A stretch of 64,000 bases of DNA. Origin: Halorhabdus salina (GTDB lineage Archaea; Halobacteriota; Halobacteria; Halobacteriales; Haloarculaceae). Shown in pieces: positions 18,399 to 27,026 of the stretch (position 1 is the stretch's first letter; each line of letters begins with the position of its first letter). The stretch is from positions 61,443 through 125,442 of the forward strand of contig NZ_JACDNP010000002.1 in assembly GCF_013839425.1 (NCBI RefSeq). Reading direction: 5' to 3'. The notes under the pieces are model-generated. The model made no database searches, had not been told where the DNA came from, and saw nothing but the letters and a program-made list of their open reading frames with translations. The position numbers and the translations under genes were made by a program.

Positions 18399-19229
18399 TC
18401 AAACTGCCGGTTCAGCCGTGCGCTGGATGGCGTCGGCAAGCAATGGTCGCATCATCCCGACCAGCGGCGCGGAGTCGCCGTCGGTCCAGACGGCCCGGTG
18501 CTTCCGGACGCCGGGCAGCGAGGTTTCGACGTCGGCACTGACCAACAGTTGTTCGCCGTCGACCATGAGAATCGCACTCACGGCACCTGGCTGGATCGGG
18601 TGTGAGTCCCACCACGTCCAGGTTTCCTGGACGCGGGCCATGGGCAGTTCCTCGTCCAGGCGCTCGCGAATCGACGCTGCCGGCGACCCGATCACGACAT
18701 CGACCCCGCGCTCGGTGGCCTCGCCCAGGGCGGCAAGCAAATCGTCGGTCAGGAGGTCCGCGACGGCCGCAGCGAGCAACACCTCCTCGTCGGCTTGCTG
18801 AATCAACCCCACCATACGTTCGCTGACCTCGGCATCGCCTTCCATGACCCACACGTCGCCACCGGCTTCAGTCGCCTCGGGTGGTTGTAATCGCGGCAAG
18901 AGTTCTTCCAGGCGGTCGAGGAGTTCCGAGAGGCGACGATCCAGTAGCGAAACGGCCTCCCCGGGCTCGGCGACACGGAACTCCCGGGGCGTCCCCTGCT
19001 GGACATCGACCAACCCCCGTTCCTGTAGCCCCTCCATACAATCGTACACGCGAGCGCGAGGAACGTCCGCAACGTCGCTGACGTCCTTGGCTGTGCCCTG
19101 GCGGACGCGCTGGAGGCCGACGAAACATTTGGCCTCGTATTCGGTGAAATCGATCGTCTGTAACAGCGAAACACACTCCTCGACGATCGAGTCCGCAGAT
19201 CCGTCCGTCGATTGCCTGTCGTTTGACAT
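18399..19229 (-). CDS. TrmB-family transcriptional regulator
   Basis: This protein of about 276 residues has the TrmB-type winged helix at residues 20-90 (LQTIDFTEYEAKCFVGLQRV, RARVYDCMEGLQERGLVDVQ). A coiled segment follows (LLDRRLSELLDRLEELLPRL), then a phospholipase-D-like TrmB C-terminal domain (VLLAAAVADLLTDDLLAAL, VSAILMVDGEQLLVS). Such regulators often control sugar metabolism genes. No effector can be read from sequence. An ATG 14 codons upstream is in frame, but MSNDRQ at 19229 gives the usual length. It is divergent from tfb. Confidence 0.85.
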   Translation of the reverse strand: MSNDRQSTDGSADSIVEECVSLLQTIDFTEYEAKCFVGLQRVRQGTAKDVSDVADVPRARVYDCMEGLQERGLVDVQQGTPREFRVAEPGEAVSLLDRRLSELLDRLEELLPRLQPPEATEAGGDVWVMEGDAEVSERMVGLIQQADEEVLLAAAVADLLTDDLLAALGEATERGVDVVIGSPAASIRERLDEELPMARVQETWTWWDSHPIQPGAVSAILMVDGEQLLVSADVETSLPGVRKHRAVWTDGDSAPLVGMMRPLLADAIQRTAEPAV

Positions 19230-19491
19230 AGTTGACTGCACCCTACTCCGGGTATGTCCGGTTCGTCCCACATCCGAATAGTCCTTTGGACGTTTCTACG
19301 CCCGTAACAACTGATTGCAGTCATCTCCTGACCGTCGTACTGCGACATCGTCTCAAATCCTGTGACCGTCGTCCCATGAGTTGTTACTATACTCATACCC
19401 CATCTGTTTCTATTAGAGTGAAAAACTGTCGAAAGCCCTAAATAGCCCGGTCAGCTACTGAGGGGTACGGAGTTAGGCAGGCACGTTAGTC

Positions 19492-20493
19492 ATGTCAGAA
19501 ACGAACTCGACACGAACGGCCACCAGGCAACGAGCGGGCAACCGGCAGGACGACCAACGGGTCGAATCAGCAACGGCCTGTCCCGAGTGTGACGGCACAG
19601 TCGTGACGGACGAGGAGCGCGGCGAGCGGGTCTGTCAAGAGTGTGGAGTCGTCGTCGAGTCCGAGGCCATCGACCACGGGCCGGAGTGGCGTGCGTTCAC
19701 GCCCGCAGAGCGCGATCAGCGGAGTCGCGTCGGTGCCCCGACGACGAAACTGCTCCACGACGAGGGCCTCTCGACATCGATCAGTTGGTCGAACAAGGAC
19801 GCCAGCGGCCAGACCCTCTCAGCGTCCCAGCGGGAGAAGATGGGGCGGCTTCGCGTCTGGGACGAACGGTTTCGCGCCCAAGACGCACAGGACCGGAACC
19901 TGAAACAGGCGTTGGGCGAGATCGATCGGATGGCTTCGGCGCTGGGACTGCCCGACAACGTCCGTGAAACTGCCTCGGTGATCTACCGGCGTGCGCTCGA
20001 GGACGAGCTGCTCCCGGGGCGCTCGATCGAGGGCATGGCAACGGCGTCGCTGTACGCCGCGGCTCGGCAGGCCGGCACGCCGCGCAGTCTCGACGAGTTC
20101 GAGCCGGTGAGTCGCGTCCGTCGCCAGAAGTTCGCCCGCGCGTACCGATACCTCGCTCGGCAGCTCGAACTCGGGATTGCTCCCGCAGATCCGGAATCCT
20201 ATCTTCCGCGGTTCGTCTCGGATCTCGGGGTCGGTGACAAGCTCGAACGGCGCGCCCGGAAGCTGCTGGCAAGAGCGAAAGACGATGGGGTGCACAGCGG
20301 CAAGAACCCGACAGGTCTGGCGGCGGGCGCGATCTACGCCGCCGGACTGCTAACCGGCGATCGCGTCACCCAGGGTGCCATCGCCGAGACGGCCGACGTC
20401 AGTGAGGTCACGATCAGAGACCGGTACTCCGAGCTCCTGGCACTGCTCGAAAGCGGTGACGTGGACGCTCGCACCGAAGCTGCCGGCCTGTAA
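19492..20493 (+). CDS. tfb: Transcription initiation factor IIB
   Basis: TFB bridges TBP and RNA polymerase at archaeal promoters. The 333-residue protein has a zinc ribbon with Cys30, Cys33, Cys48 and Cys51 (CPEC...CQEC), a B-finger region (WRAFTPAERDQRSRVGAP) and two cyclin folds (VYRRALEDELLPGRSIEGM, and GLAAGAIYAAGLLTGDRV with a C-terminal HTH DVSEVTIRDRYSELL). Haloarchaea carry several TFBs; which paralogue this is cannot be told. A CTAAATAG element about 50 nt upstream suggests a short leader. Confidence 0.95.
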   Translation: MSETNSTRTATRQRAGNRQDDQRVESATACPECDGTVVTDEERGERVCQECGVVVESEAIDHGPEWRAFTPAERDQRSRVGAPTTKLLHDEGLSTSISWSNKDASGQTLSASQREKMGRLRVWDERFRAQDAQDRNLKQALGEIDRMASALGLPDNVRETASVIYRRALEDELLPGRSIEGMATASLYAAARQAGTPRSLDEFEPVSRVRRQKFARAYRYLARQLELGIAPADPESYLPRFVSDLGVGDKLERRARKLLARAKDDGVHSGKNPTGLAAGAIYAAGLLTGDRVTQGAIAETADVSEVTIRDRYSELLALLESGDVDARTEAAGL

Positions 20494-20540
20494 GCGAGCA
20501 CTGACTGGCAGACAGTTTTTCGGCGAGCGTTCGATAGGCT

Positions 20541-20573
20541 GACAGCCTCCACGTGCTGAAGGGCGGGGCTGTC
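20541..20573. repeat. Hairpin resembling an IS200/IS605 end
   Basis: Seven-base arms (GACAGCC / GGCTGTC) enclose a 19-base loop. The inner sequence CCTCCACGTGCTGAAGGGC resembles the TnpB-element end at 43098 (CCTCCACGGCCTGAAGGCC). It lies between tfb and nagA and could be an old transposon end or a terminator. Confidence 0.35.
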
Positions 20574-20626
20574 TCCTTTCACTTCGGTAACCAACAGTTT
20601 TAGTCCCTCGCCCGGTAGGGCCGCCG

Positions 20627-21790
20627 ATGACCGGAAGCGAACGGGTCGCAGTCGGCCAAGCGCTGACGCCGTCACAGCAACGTGCGGGAGCTATCGTCAC
20701 GATCGAAGACGAGACGATCGAGGCAGTCGAGGCACGATCGGAGACCGAGCGATCGCCGACACGCGCTTATCCAGACGGGATCGCAATCCCCGGCTTCATC
20801 GACGCCCACGTCCACGGGTACGCTGGTAATGCTGTCGGCAGTGATCCGAACAAACTGGTGAATATCGCGGAAGAGGTTGTCGAGACCGGCGTGACGTCGC
20901 TGTTCCCCACGACCGTTTCGGCCCCGCAAAACGAGCTCGTCGCTGCCGGGGCGGCCACCGCCGCGGCCGTCGATCGCGACCACGATGGGGCGTCGATCGC
21001 CGGTCTCCACCTCGAAGGCCCATACTTGAATGTCGATCAGCGTGGCGCACAAGATCCAGACGCACTCCGCGACCCGGCCGTCGAGGAACTCCAGGCAGTC
21101 GCCGACGCCGCCGATGGGAACCTCGCTCGCGTCACGCTCGCCCCGGAATTGACAGGGGCGAGTGAATTCGTCAAGGCAGCTCGCGACCAGGGACTGATCG
21201 TCTCGGCCGGCCACTCTGCCGCCGATTTCGAGACGGCCACAACTGCCTTCGACACCGGCGTCTCGATCGCGACCCACCTCTATAACGGCATGACCGGCTT
21301 CCACCACCGCGAGCCGGGAATTATTGGGGCATCGCTCGTCCACGAGGACGTCACCGTCGAGCTCATCACCGACTTACAGCACCTCCACCCGGGGGCGATC
21401 GAACTCGCGCTATCCGCCAAGGGCCCCGAGCGGTGCATGCTCGTCACAGACGCCATCGCCGCGACGGGCCTGCCCGATGGAGAGTACAGTCTTGGCGAGA
21501 TGGATGTCGTCGTCGAAGACGGGACCAGTCGGCTCGTCGAGGACGGCAGCCTTGCAGGGAGTACACTCACGATGGACAACGCCATCCGGAACCTAGTCGA
21601 GGAGATCGGGCTGGATCTACCGACCGCCGTCCGGATGGCGACAGACGTACCGGCTCGCGCAATGGGCCTGGACGACCGCGGGCGGCTGGAACCCGGCCTC
21701 CGCGGCGACGTGACGATCCTCGACGAAGACCTGACGGTTCAGGCGACGATCGTCGGCGGCGAAGTAGTCTACGAACGCGGGCAGGCGTGA
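20627..21790 (+). CDS. nagA: N-acetylglucosamine-6-phosphate deacetylase
   Basis: This 387-residue amidohydrolase would remove acetate from GlcNAc-6-phosphate in amino-sugar breakdown. It has the metal-site HVHGYAGN after GFIDA, LHLEGPYLN, the histidines of SAGHSAADF and THLYNGMTGFHHREPG, and the catalytic Asp of LVTDAIAATGLPDGEYSLG. The length is normal. GTTTTAGT about 25 nt before the ATG supports a leaderless start. No GlcNAc uptake or kinase genes are adjacent. Confidence 0.9.
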   Translation: MTGSERVAVGQALTPSQQRAGAIVTIEDETIEAVEARSETERSPTRAYPDGIAIPGFIDAHVHGYAGNAVGSDPNKLVNIAEEVVETGVTSLFPTTVSAPQNELVAAGAATAAAVDRDHDGASIAGLHLEGPYLNVDQRGAQDPDALRDPAVEELQAVADAADGNLARVTLAPELTGASEFVKAARDQGLIVSAGHSAADFETATTAFDTGVSIATHLYNGMTGFHHREPGIIGASLVHEDVTVELITDLQHLHPGAIELALSAKGPERCMLVTDAIAATGLPDGEYSLGEMDVVVEDGTSRLVEDGSLAGSTLTMDNAIRNLVEEIGLDLPTAVRMATDVPARAMGLDDRGRLEPGLRGDVTILDEDLTVQATIVGGEVVYERGQA

Positions 21791-21827
21791 ACGGGCGCCC
21801 TACAGGCAGTTCGGTGCCAGCTACTCC

Positions 21828-22055
21828 GGGCAAGACTCGAAGGCGAAAATGTCTTGGCGCGGTTTTGCGATCTGTCTCGACGGGTTCGAGTGGCTCACTC
21901 GGACAGCCAAGCATCACGAGTTCGATCACCGACCAGTCCTCGGGCACATCGCGGGTGGCGTTGACCCGCTCCTGGTCGAACGAGCTGATCCAGCAGGTAC
22001 CCAGCCCCTTCTCGACGGCAGCAAGCGTGACGACAGTGATAATTAGATCGCGGCG
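21828..22055 (-). pseudogene. C-terminal remnant of a nitroreductase-family protein
   Basis: The minus strand encodes about 75 residues typical of the nitroreductase C-terminus: AAVEKGLGTCWISSFDQ, then VPEDWSVIELVMLGCPSEP and a DRK segment. The N-terminal FMN-binding part is missing, and the sequence upstream (toward the MFS gene) is not family-like. This is therefore a 5'-truncated relic lying between nagA and the carrier gene. Confidence 0.7.
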
Positions 22056-22111
22056 CTTGCTCCCGAAAAGCGCAACTGACCGATGATCGGGATTGCAACC
22101 GGAGTGATACG

Positions 22112-23365
22112 ATGAGCGAAGACATCGATTACGCAGCCCGCGCCCACGACGTGCTGGGATTCTCGCGGTGGTGGCTGGTACTTGCGGCCGCTGGGATGAT
22201 GGCCGTCGTCGGCCCCTACCAGTACGTCTGGAGCAGCCTCCGGGATCCCGTCGCAGCCAATCTCGGCATCGACAACGCCACACTCTCGACTGTGTTCACG
22301 CTGTACGTCGTGATCCAGGCCGGCAGTCAGTTCCCCGTCGGCTGGTGGCGAGATCGACATGGCCCGCGCACGCTGGCGATCCTCGCGGCCGGCCTCGCTG
22401 GCGGGGGCTATCTCGCAGTGTCAGTCGCGACGAGCGTCTGGCAGATCTACCTCGCCTATGGACTGGGTGCACTGGGTGTCGGAATCGTCTACACGGTGGC
22501 CGTCAATACGGCACTGAAGTGGTTCCCGGACCGTCGTGGACTCACGGCCGGCGTTGGGACGATGGCGTTTGCCGGCGGCAGCGCCGCCCTCATCCCGTAC
22601 GTCCGGGCAAATACGGGGCCGGGACGTCCCGTCACGGCCTACAGTGACGTTCTCCAGCACGTTGGCGTCCTCATCTTCGTGGTCGTGTTCGTTGGCGCAT
22701 TGATCCTTCGCGATCCGCCGGCCAACTGGCGATCGACAGACACCGAAAGCGAGGGCGACACCGAGCGACAGTTCACCTGGCGAGAGATGATCCGGACCCG
22801 GCAGTTCTGGCTCATGTACGTGATGTTCGTCGCCGTCGCCAGCGCCGAGCTCATGCTGATCGAGAAGGTCGTCTCCTATGCAGGCACGCGCTCCCTGACG
22901 GTGACCATCGCTACGGCGGCCGCGACGCTACTGCCGGTTGCCAGTGCAATGGGTCGACTGACAATCGGCGGACTCAGTGATCGACTCGGCCCCACGACAA
23001 CGATGACGGTGACGTTCGGCCTCAGCGGGCTCGGCCTGTGTGGGGTCGTAGCCTTCGGACAGGGTGGCATCGGCGGGGCGTTCGTCGCGAGCGTCGTCTT
23101 CAGCGTGTTCTTCTCGAGTCCGCAGTACACGCTGTTCCCGAGTGCAGTCGCGGACTTCTACGGCGACACCCACTCCAGTGCCAACTACGCGCTTCTCTAC
23201 TCCGCGAAGCTCTGGGGCGGCGTCTTCGGCGGGACTATCACCGGCGCAGCCGTGGTCGCCCTGGGTTGGAATCGAACGTTCCTCCTCGGGGGGAGCCTGG
23301 CAATGCTGGCCGGGCTCGCGGCGCTTGCTCTCCACCCGCCTGCAGAACCTGCCAAGGAGCGCTAA
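22112..23365 (+). CDS. MFS transporter (OFA-like)
   Basis: This 417-residue major-facilitator carrier has about twelve hydrophobic segments. The first inter-helix loop has GWWRDRHGPRTLAILA and the second half repeats it as GGLSDRLGPTTTMTVTF, the paired loop 2-3 and 8-9 motifs of the superfamily. The pattern resembles the oxalate/formate antiporter (OFA) family. The substrate is unknown. It converges with the beta-CASP gene downstream. Confidence 0.8.
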   Translation: MSEDIDYAARAHDVLGFSRWWLVLAAAGMMAVVGPYQYVWSSLRDPVAANLGIDNATLSTVFTLYVVIQAGSQFPVGWWRDRHGPRTLAILAAGLAGGGYLAVSVATSVWQIYLAYGLGALGVGIVYTVAVNTALKWFPDRRGLTAGVGTMAFAGGSAALIPYVRANTGPGRPVTAYSDVLQHVGVLIFVVVFVGALILRDPPANWRSTDTESEGDTERQFTWREMIRTRQFWLMYVMFVAVASAELMLIEKVVSYAGTRSLTVTIATAAATLLPVASAMGRLTIGGLSDRLGPTTTMTVTFGLSGLGLCGVVAFGQGGIGGAFVASVVFSVFFSSPQYTLFPSAVADFYGDTHSSANYALLYSAKLWGGVFGGTITGAAVVALGWNRTFLLGGSLAMLAGLAALALHPPAEPAKER

Positions 23366-23410
23366 CCGACCGCTTCGAGACGCTCGACGCCAACCCACAC
23401 GAGGACGCTC

Positions 23411-24700
23411 TCACAGCGTGACCGTCTCACCGCGTCCAGGGGCAGACGCGTCGAACCCATCTTCGGACAGTTCAGCGGCGAAATCCACAGTTCGATCGCC
23501 GTGGACGACGAGAAGTTCCGAACCACGGTAGTTCTCAAGAAAGTCGAGCAGGCCGCCACGGTCGGCATGGGCGGAGAAGTCGTACTGTTCAACCTGAGCG
23601 GCGACGGGCATCACCTGCCCGTCGATCTCGGCCCGACCCGTCTCCAGCAACTCTCGGCCGGGCGTACCCGCGACCTGGTAGCCCGTCATCGCGATCTTGT
23701 TCACCGGGAGATCCCGGATCGCCGGGATATACGTCATCGCCGGCCCGCCCGAAAGCATTCCTGAGGTTGTGATGATCGCCGCGTTCTGCTCGGCGATGCG
23801 CTTGCGTTGGCCGTCTCTCCCCGTGACGAAGCGAGCATGGGACTTTGCCCGCCGGAGTGCCTCGGGATCGCGAAGGAAGTCGGGGTGGCGACGGAGCAGT
23901 TCCGTGACGTGCGTGCCCATCCCGTCGACGTAACACGGGATGTCGTGGGCCGCACAGATCAACATGGCTTCCTGGGTCCGACCGATCGCGAACGCCGGAA
24001 TTACGGCCGTCCCACCCTCCCACAGCGTCGTCTTGATACTCTGGGCGAAGCGCTCCTCGACCGTCGCCCGCTCCTCGTGAGTCACGTCCGAGTAGGTACT
24101 CTCGGTGATCACGGCGTCGGCCTCGGGGCGAGCAGTGGTCCCAGCGACGAGGCGCTGTCCACGGATCGGTTCGCCACGCCGATCCGTGCGGCTCGCGGGA
24201 GTGTCGCTCCCGCGGTGGTCGTCCGTGTGGAAGTCCCCCGTGTACAGCAGTCGCGTCTCACCGTCGTCAATCAGTACGTGGGCGCTCCCGGGGATGTGTC
24301 CGGCGTCGAAAAACGTGACCTCGTAGCCTGCCGCCTCGAAGGACTCCCGATACCCGTGAGTCTCGCTAACTTGCGTGACCCGTTTGATCTCCTGTTCGGT
24401 GAACGGACAGTCGTAGGTGCCGCCATGCAGTTTCAGGGTGTCCCGCGCCAGTGTCAGCGCTAACTCGCGAGTCGGCGGTGTCCAGTGAATCGGTGGGCGA
24501 CGATCGCCCGACAGCAGGGCGGGGATCGTCCCGACGTGATCGAGGTGGCCGTGGCTGACGACGACTGCCTCGGGGTCGGCATCGAGTGGAAACTGTGGCG
24601 GGGTCGCCGTCTTCATCCCGAAGTCGACGAGCAGTCGATCGTCGATGAAGATCGCGCTCCGGCCGATCTCGCGGGCGCCGCCCAGAAACCGCACGTCCAT
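23411..24700 (-). CDS. Beta-CASP metallo-beta-lactamase RNase (CPSF-like)
   Basis: This is a 429-residue RNA-processing nuclease. The MBL domain begins MDVRFLGGAREIGRSAIF and has SHGHLDHVG, FFDAGHIPGSAHV and LLYTGDFHTDD. The beta-CASP insert shows PAFAIGRTQEAMLICA and TTSGMLSGGPA, and the C-terminal metal histidines are in YDFSAHADRGGLLDF and VVHGD. It lacks the KH domains of aCPSF1, so it fits the shorter aCPSF2/RNase J-like group. An acidic, Arg-rich loop near residues 175-190 (GSDTPASRTDRRGEPI) is a local insertion. It shares a short promoter gap with the divergent DUF502 gene. Confidence 0.88.
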   Translation of the reverse strand: MDVRFLGGAREIGRSAIFIDDRLLVDFGMKTATPPQFPLDADPEAVVVSHGHLDHVGTIPALLSGDRRPPIHWTPPTRELALTLARDTLKLHGGTYDCPFTEQEIKRVTQVSETHGYRESFEAAGYEVTFFDAGHIPGSAHVLIDDGETRLLYTGDFHTDDHRGSDTPASRTDRRGEPIRGQRLVAGTTARPEADAVITESTYSDVTHEERATVEERFAQSIKTTLWEGGTAVIPAFAIGRTQEAMLICAAHDIPCYVDGMGTHVTELLRRHPDFLRDPEALRRAKSHARFVTGRDGQRKRIAEQNAAIITTSGMLSGGPAMTYIPAIRDLPVNKIAMTGYQVAGTPGRELLETGRAEIDGQVMPVAAQVEQYDFSAHADRGGLLDFLENYRGSELLVVHGDRTVDFAAELSEDGFDASAPGRGETVTL

Positions 24701-24795
24701 GATCGGCGTCTATGACGAGGATCGCTTTGTGGGCGTCGATTCCGGGCCGGGACCAGAACCGAGGTTTAAGGCCCATCCGTGGATGGATATCCAGT

Positions 24796-25491
24796 ATGTT
24801 CCGCCTGCAGACGCTCCGTCGGAGTTTCGTCGCGGGAATATTTTTCGTCGCGCCACTTATCGTCACGATCGTTGCCCTACGGCTGTTGATCGGGTGGGTC
24901 TCCGGATTCGTCAATCCGATCGTCAAGGCGACGACGCTATCGCAGTACACCGCCAATATTGCACTCGTCGCCCAAGGCATCACGCTGATCGCGTTGCTCG
25001 TGTTCGTTGCCCTGCTGGGCTATCTCGCCCAGCGATCGATCGGCCAGTGGGGCTTCGACTGGTTCGATCGGGCCTTTGGCATCGTCCCGCTGGTCAGCAT
25101 CATCTACACCAGCGTCCGCCAGATGACCAACGCGCTACGCAACCGGGAGAATCACTACGAGAGTGTCGTCCTCGTCGAGTACCCACGAGATGGGACATAC
25201 GTCATTGGCTTTGTCACGGCTGAGAGCCCTAACGCCGTACAGACGGTTACCGGCGAGGCGTTCAACGTGTTCGTCCCGACCAGCCCGAACGTGACCGGCG
25301 GGCGACTCCTGTTAGTCCCGAAAGCCGACGTCTACGAGATCGACATCAGTGTCCGTCGGGGCCTCCGATTACTAATGACGACCGGCATGGCCGAAGATCA
25401 GTCCGGAGTCGAACGACTGGCCGCCGAAGCCAACGTGGACCTCCCCGAAACCGATCTGTCGAGGAATCAAGACACGGTGACAAACGAATAG
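24796..25491 (+). CDS. DUF502 family membrane protein
   Basis: This 231-residue DUF502 protein has two membrane helices (FVAGIFFVAPLIVTIVALRLLI and IALVAQGITLIALLVFVALLGYL). They are followed by a conserved cytoplasmic domain with IVPLVSIIYTSVRQMTNAL, VVLVEYPRDGTYVIGFVT and the C-terminal RRGLRLLMTTGMAEDQ. Function is unknown in all members. ATG at 24796 is chosen because a TTTAAGG element lies about 28 nt upstream. The last codons are part of a 37-bp direct repeat, and a paralogous 3' half exists as a pseudogene at 29.7 kb. Confidence 0.85.
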   Translation: MFRLQTLRRSFVAGIFFVAPLIVTIVALRLLIGWVSGFVNPIVKATTLSQYTANIALVAQGITLIALLVFVALLGYLAQRSIGQWGFDWFDRAFGIVPLVSIIYTSVRQMTNALRNRENHYESVVLVEYPRDGTYVIGFVTAESPNAVQTVTGEAFNVFVPTSPNVTGGRLLLVPKADVYEIDISVRRGLRLLMTTGMAEDQSGVERLAAEANVDLPETDLSRNQDTVTNE

Positions 25492-25537
25492 TGCACGGCA
25501 GATCTGTCGAGGAATCAAGACACGGTGACAAACGAAT
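25453..25537. repeat. 37-bp direct repeat across the DUF502 gene end
   Basis: The sequence starting GATCTGTCGAGGAATC occurs at 25453-25489 and again, identical, at 25501-25537. The first copy forms the last codons of the gene up to its stop; the second is downstream. The copies are 48 bp apart. Confidence 0.9.
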
Positions 25538-25642
25538 CCCTCTCGAAGGGAGTTCGTGAACCGTCGATCGGTGCACGTGGGAGACCCCCCAGCCAAAACC
25601 GGCTCCAGGCCCGTCCACACAGCATGGCCTGTGTCGGCACTA

Positions 25643-25663
25643 TCATGTTATTTGATAACATGA
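25643..25663. promoter_or_regulatory. Perfect palindrome before the binding-protein gene
   Basis: Arms TCATGTTAT and ATAACATGA are separated by TTG. The site is about 110 nt before the ATG of the binding-protein gene and about 30 nt before a TATA-like TTTATATTG (about 25697). It looks like an operator for a dimeric regulator. Confidence 0.5.
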
Positions 25664-25772
25664 CCCATTCTCGATGTTGATATTTGGGGGCAGTGGTTTA
25701 TATTGTTCTAAACGAAAAGCGCCTATAATCTGAAAAACGGCCGTCAATGGCCAGCAGTCAGAGAGTTCAACC

Positions 25773-27026
25773 ATGAACGAACAGACGACACGACGAAACT
25801 ACCTGCGGGGAGCGACGGCGCTCGGTGTCGCAGGGATCGGATCGCTCAGCGGCTGTGTCGGTCAGCTCGGCGGTACCGACGGCTCGATACCGTTTGGAGC
25901 CATTCTTCCAGTTTCGGTATCCGGAGAGATCGGCACGGTTGGGACACATCACGCCGCGGCCGTCGAACAGGCCGTCAAAGATGTCAACCGAGCCGGTGGG
26001 ATCGACGGTCGAGAGATCGCCGTCGACGTTCGGGACAGCGCGGCATCGAGCGAGCAGGCACTGACAGCCTATCAGGAACTCGTCGATGCCGGGACGTTGG
26101 GATTCGTCGGTGCAGTCCTGTCCTCGGCGTCGGTCCAGCTCGCCGAGCGAGTCGCTGACGACCGCATCGTCCAGATGAGTCCAGCTAGCACCTCGCCTCA
26201 GTTGTCCGAGGCGGGAAGAGCCGGTGAATTGAAATTCTTCGGCCGGACGGTTTCGAGCGACATCTTACAGGCGTACGTCATGGCAAAGATCCTCAACAGC
26301 ACCCAGTATATCGGTGCCGACACGACAGCGATCCTCCATACCGACGATGCGTTTGGCTCGGGGCTCGCTGAGGAGATCGAATCGGCGTTCGATGGCACTG
26401 TCACGGCGAGTGTCGGGTTCGATCCTAACGGGGATCAGTACACGGACGTGATCTCCGAGGCAGTCGCCGACGAGCCAGATGGCGTTGCACTGGTGAGTTT
26501 GCCCGGTTCGGCAACTCAAAGCATCCTCTCACAGCGCCAGGAAGCGGATCACGATGCCCAGTGGGTATTGAGCGCCGGGCTCATCCCGGCTCAGCCGCCG
26601 GGTCCGTTCAACGGCGTCTACGGCGGTTCGCTGGCCTCGACACAGACGACCGGCGCGGCCAAACTGGGTCTGAAACTGAGTCAGTTCGACACCCTTGCCT
26701 CCTTTACCGAACAGGCCTACGACGCCCTGTTCGTGCAGGCACTCGCACTCGAACGCGCCGAAAAACGATCGAGTGCGGCCATTGCACGGAACCTGCGGGC
26801 GGTCTCCGGGGGCGACGGCCACACAGTAACCGTCGGTGAATTCGAGCGAGCGAAGAAACTGCTCGCCAACGGCCGGGAAGTGAACTACCGGGGTGCCTCG
26901 GGCAACCTCGATCTGCTCGCGACACTCGAACCCGTGAGTGAGTATCTCGTCCAGCACGTAACCGACGGGTCAATGACGAACGTCGAGTTGCTGAAACGGA
27001 GTTACTTCACGGAGGTACTGGAGTGA
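25773..27026 (+). CDS. Periplasmic-binding-protein-like lipoprotein, chemotaxis partner
   Basis: This 417-residue type I binding protein belongs to the branched-chain amino acid (LivJ-like) family. It has a Tat signal ([13 protein letters not shown]) and a lipobox (LSGC). The fold is seen in [31 protein letters not shown] and [19 protein letters not shown]. No permease or ATPase follows; instead the next gene is a transducer that overlaps its stop. This is the arrangement of the Halobacterium BasB-BasT and CosB-CosT pairs, where the lipoprotein presents a ligand to the receptor. The ligand is unknown, probably an amino acid or a small osmolyte. Confidence 0.8.
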   Translation: MNEQTTRRNYLRGATALGVAGIGSLSGCVGQLGGTDGSIPFGAILPVSVSGEIGTVGTHHAAAVEQAVKDVNRAGGIDGREIAVDVRDSAASSEQALTAYQELVDAGTLGFVGAVLSSASVQLAERVADDRIVQMSPASTSPQLSEAGRAGELKFFGRTVSSDILQAYVMAKILNSTQYIGADTTAILHTDDAFGSGLAEEIESAFDGTVTASVGFDPNGDQYTDVISEAVADEPDGVALVSLPGSATQSILSQRQEADHDAQWVLSAGLIPAQPPGPFNGVYGGSLASTQTTGAAKLGLKLSQFDTLASFTEQAYDALFVQALALERAEKRSSAAIARNLRAVSGGDGHTVTVGEFERAKKLLANGREVNYRGASGNLDLLATLEPVSEYLVQHVTDGSMTNVELLKRSYFTEVLE

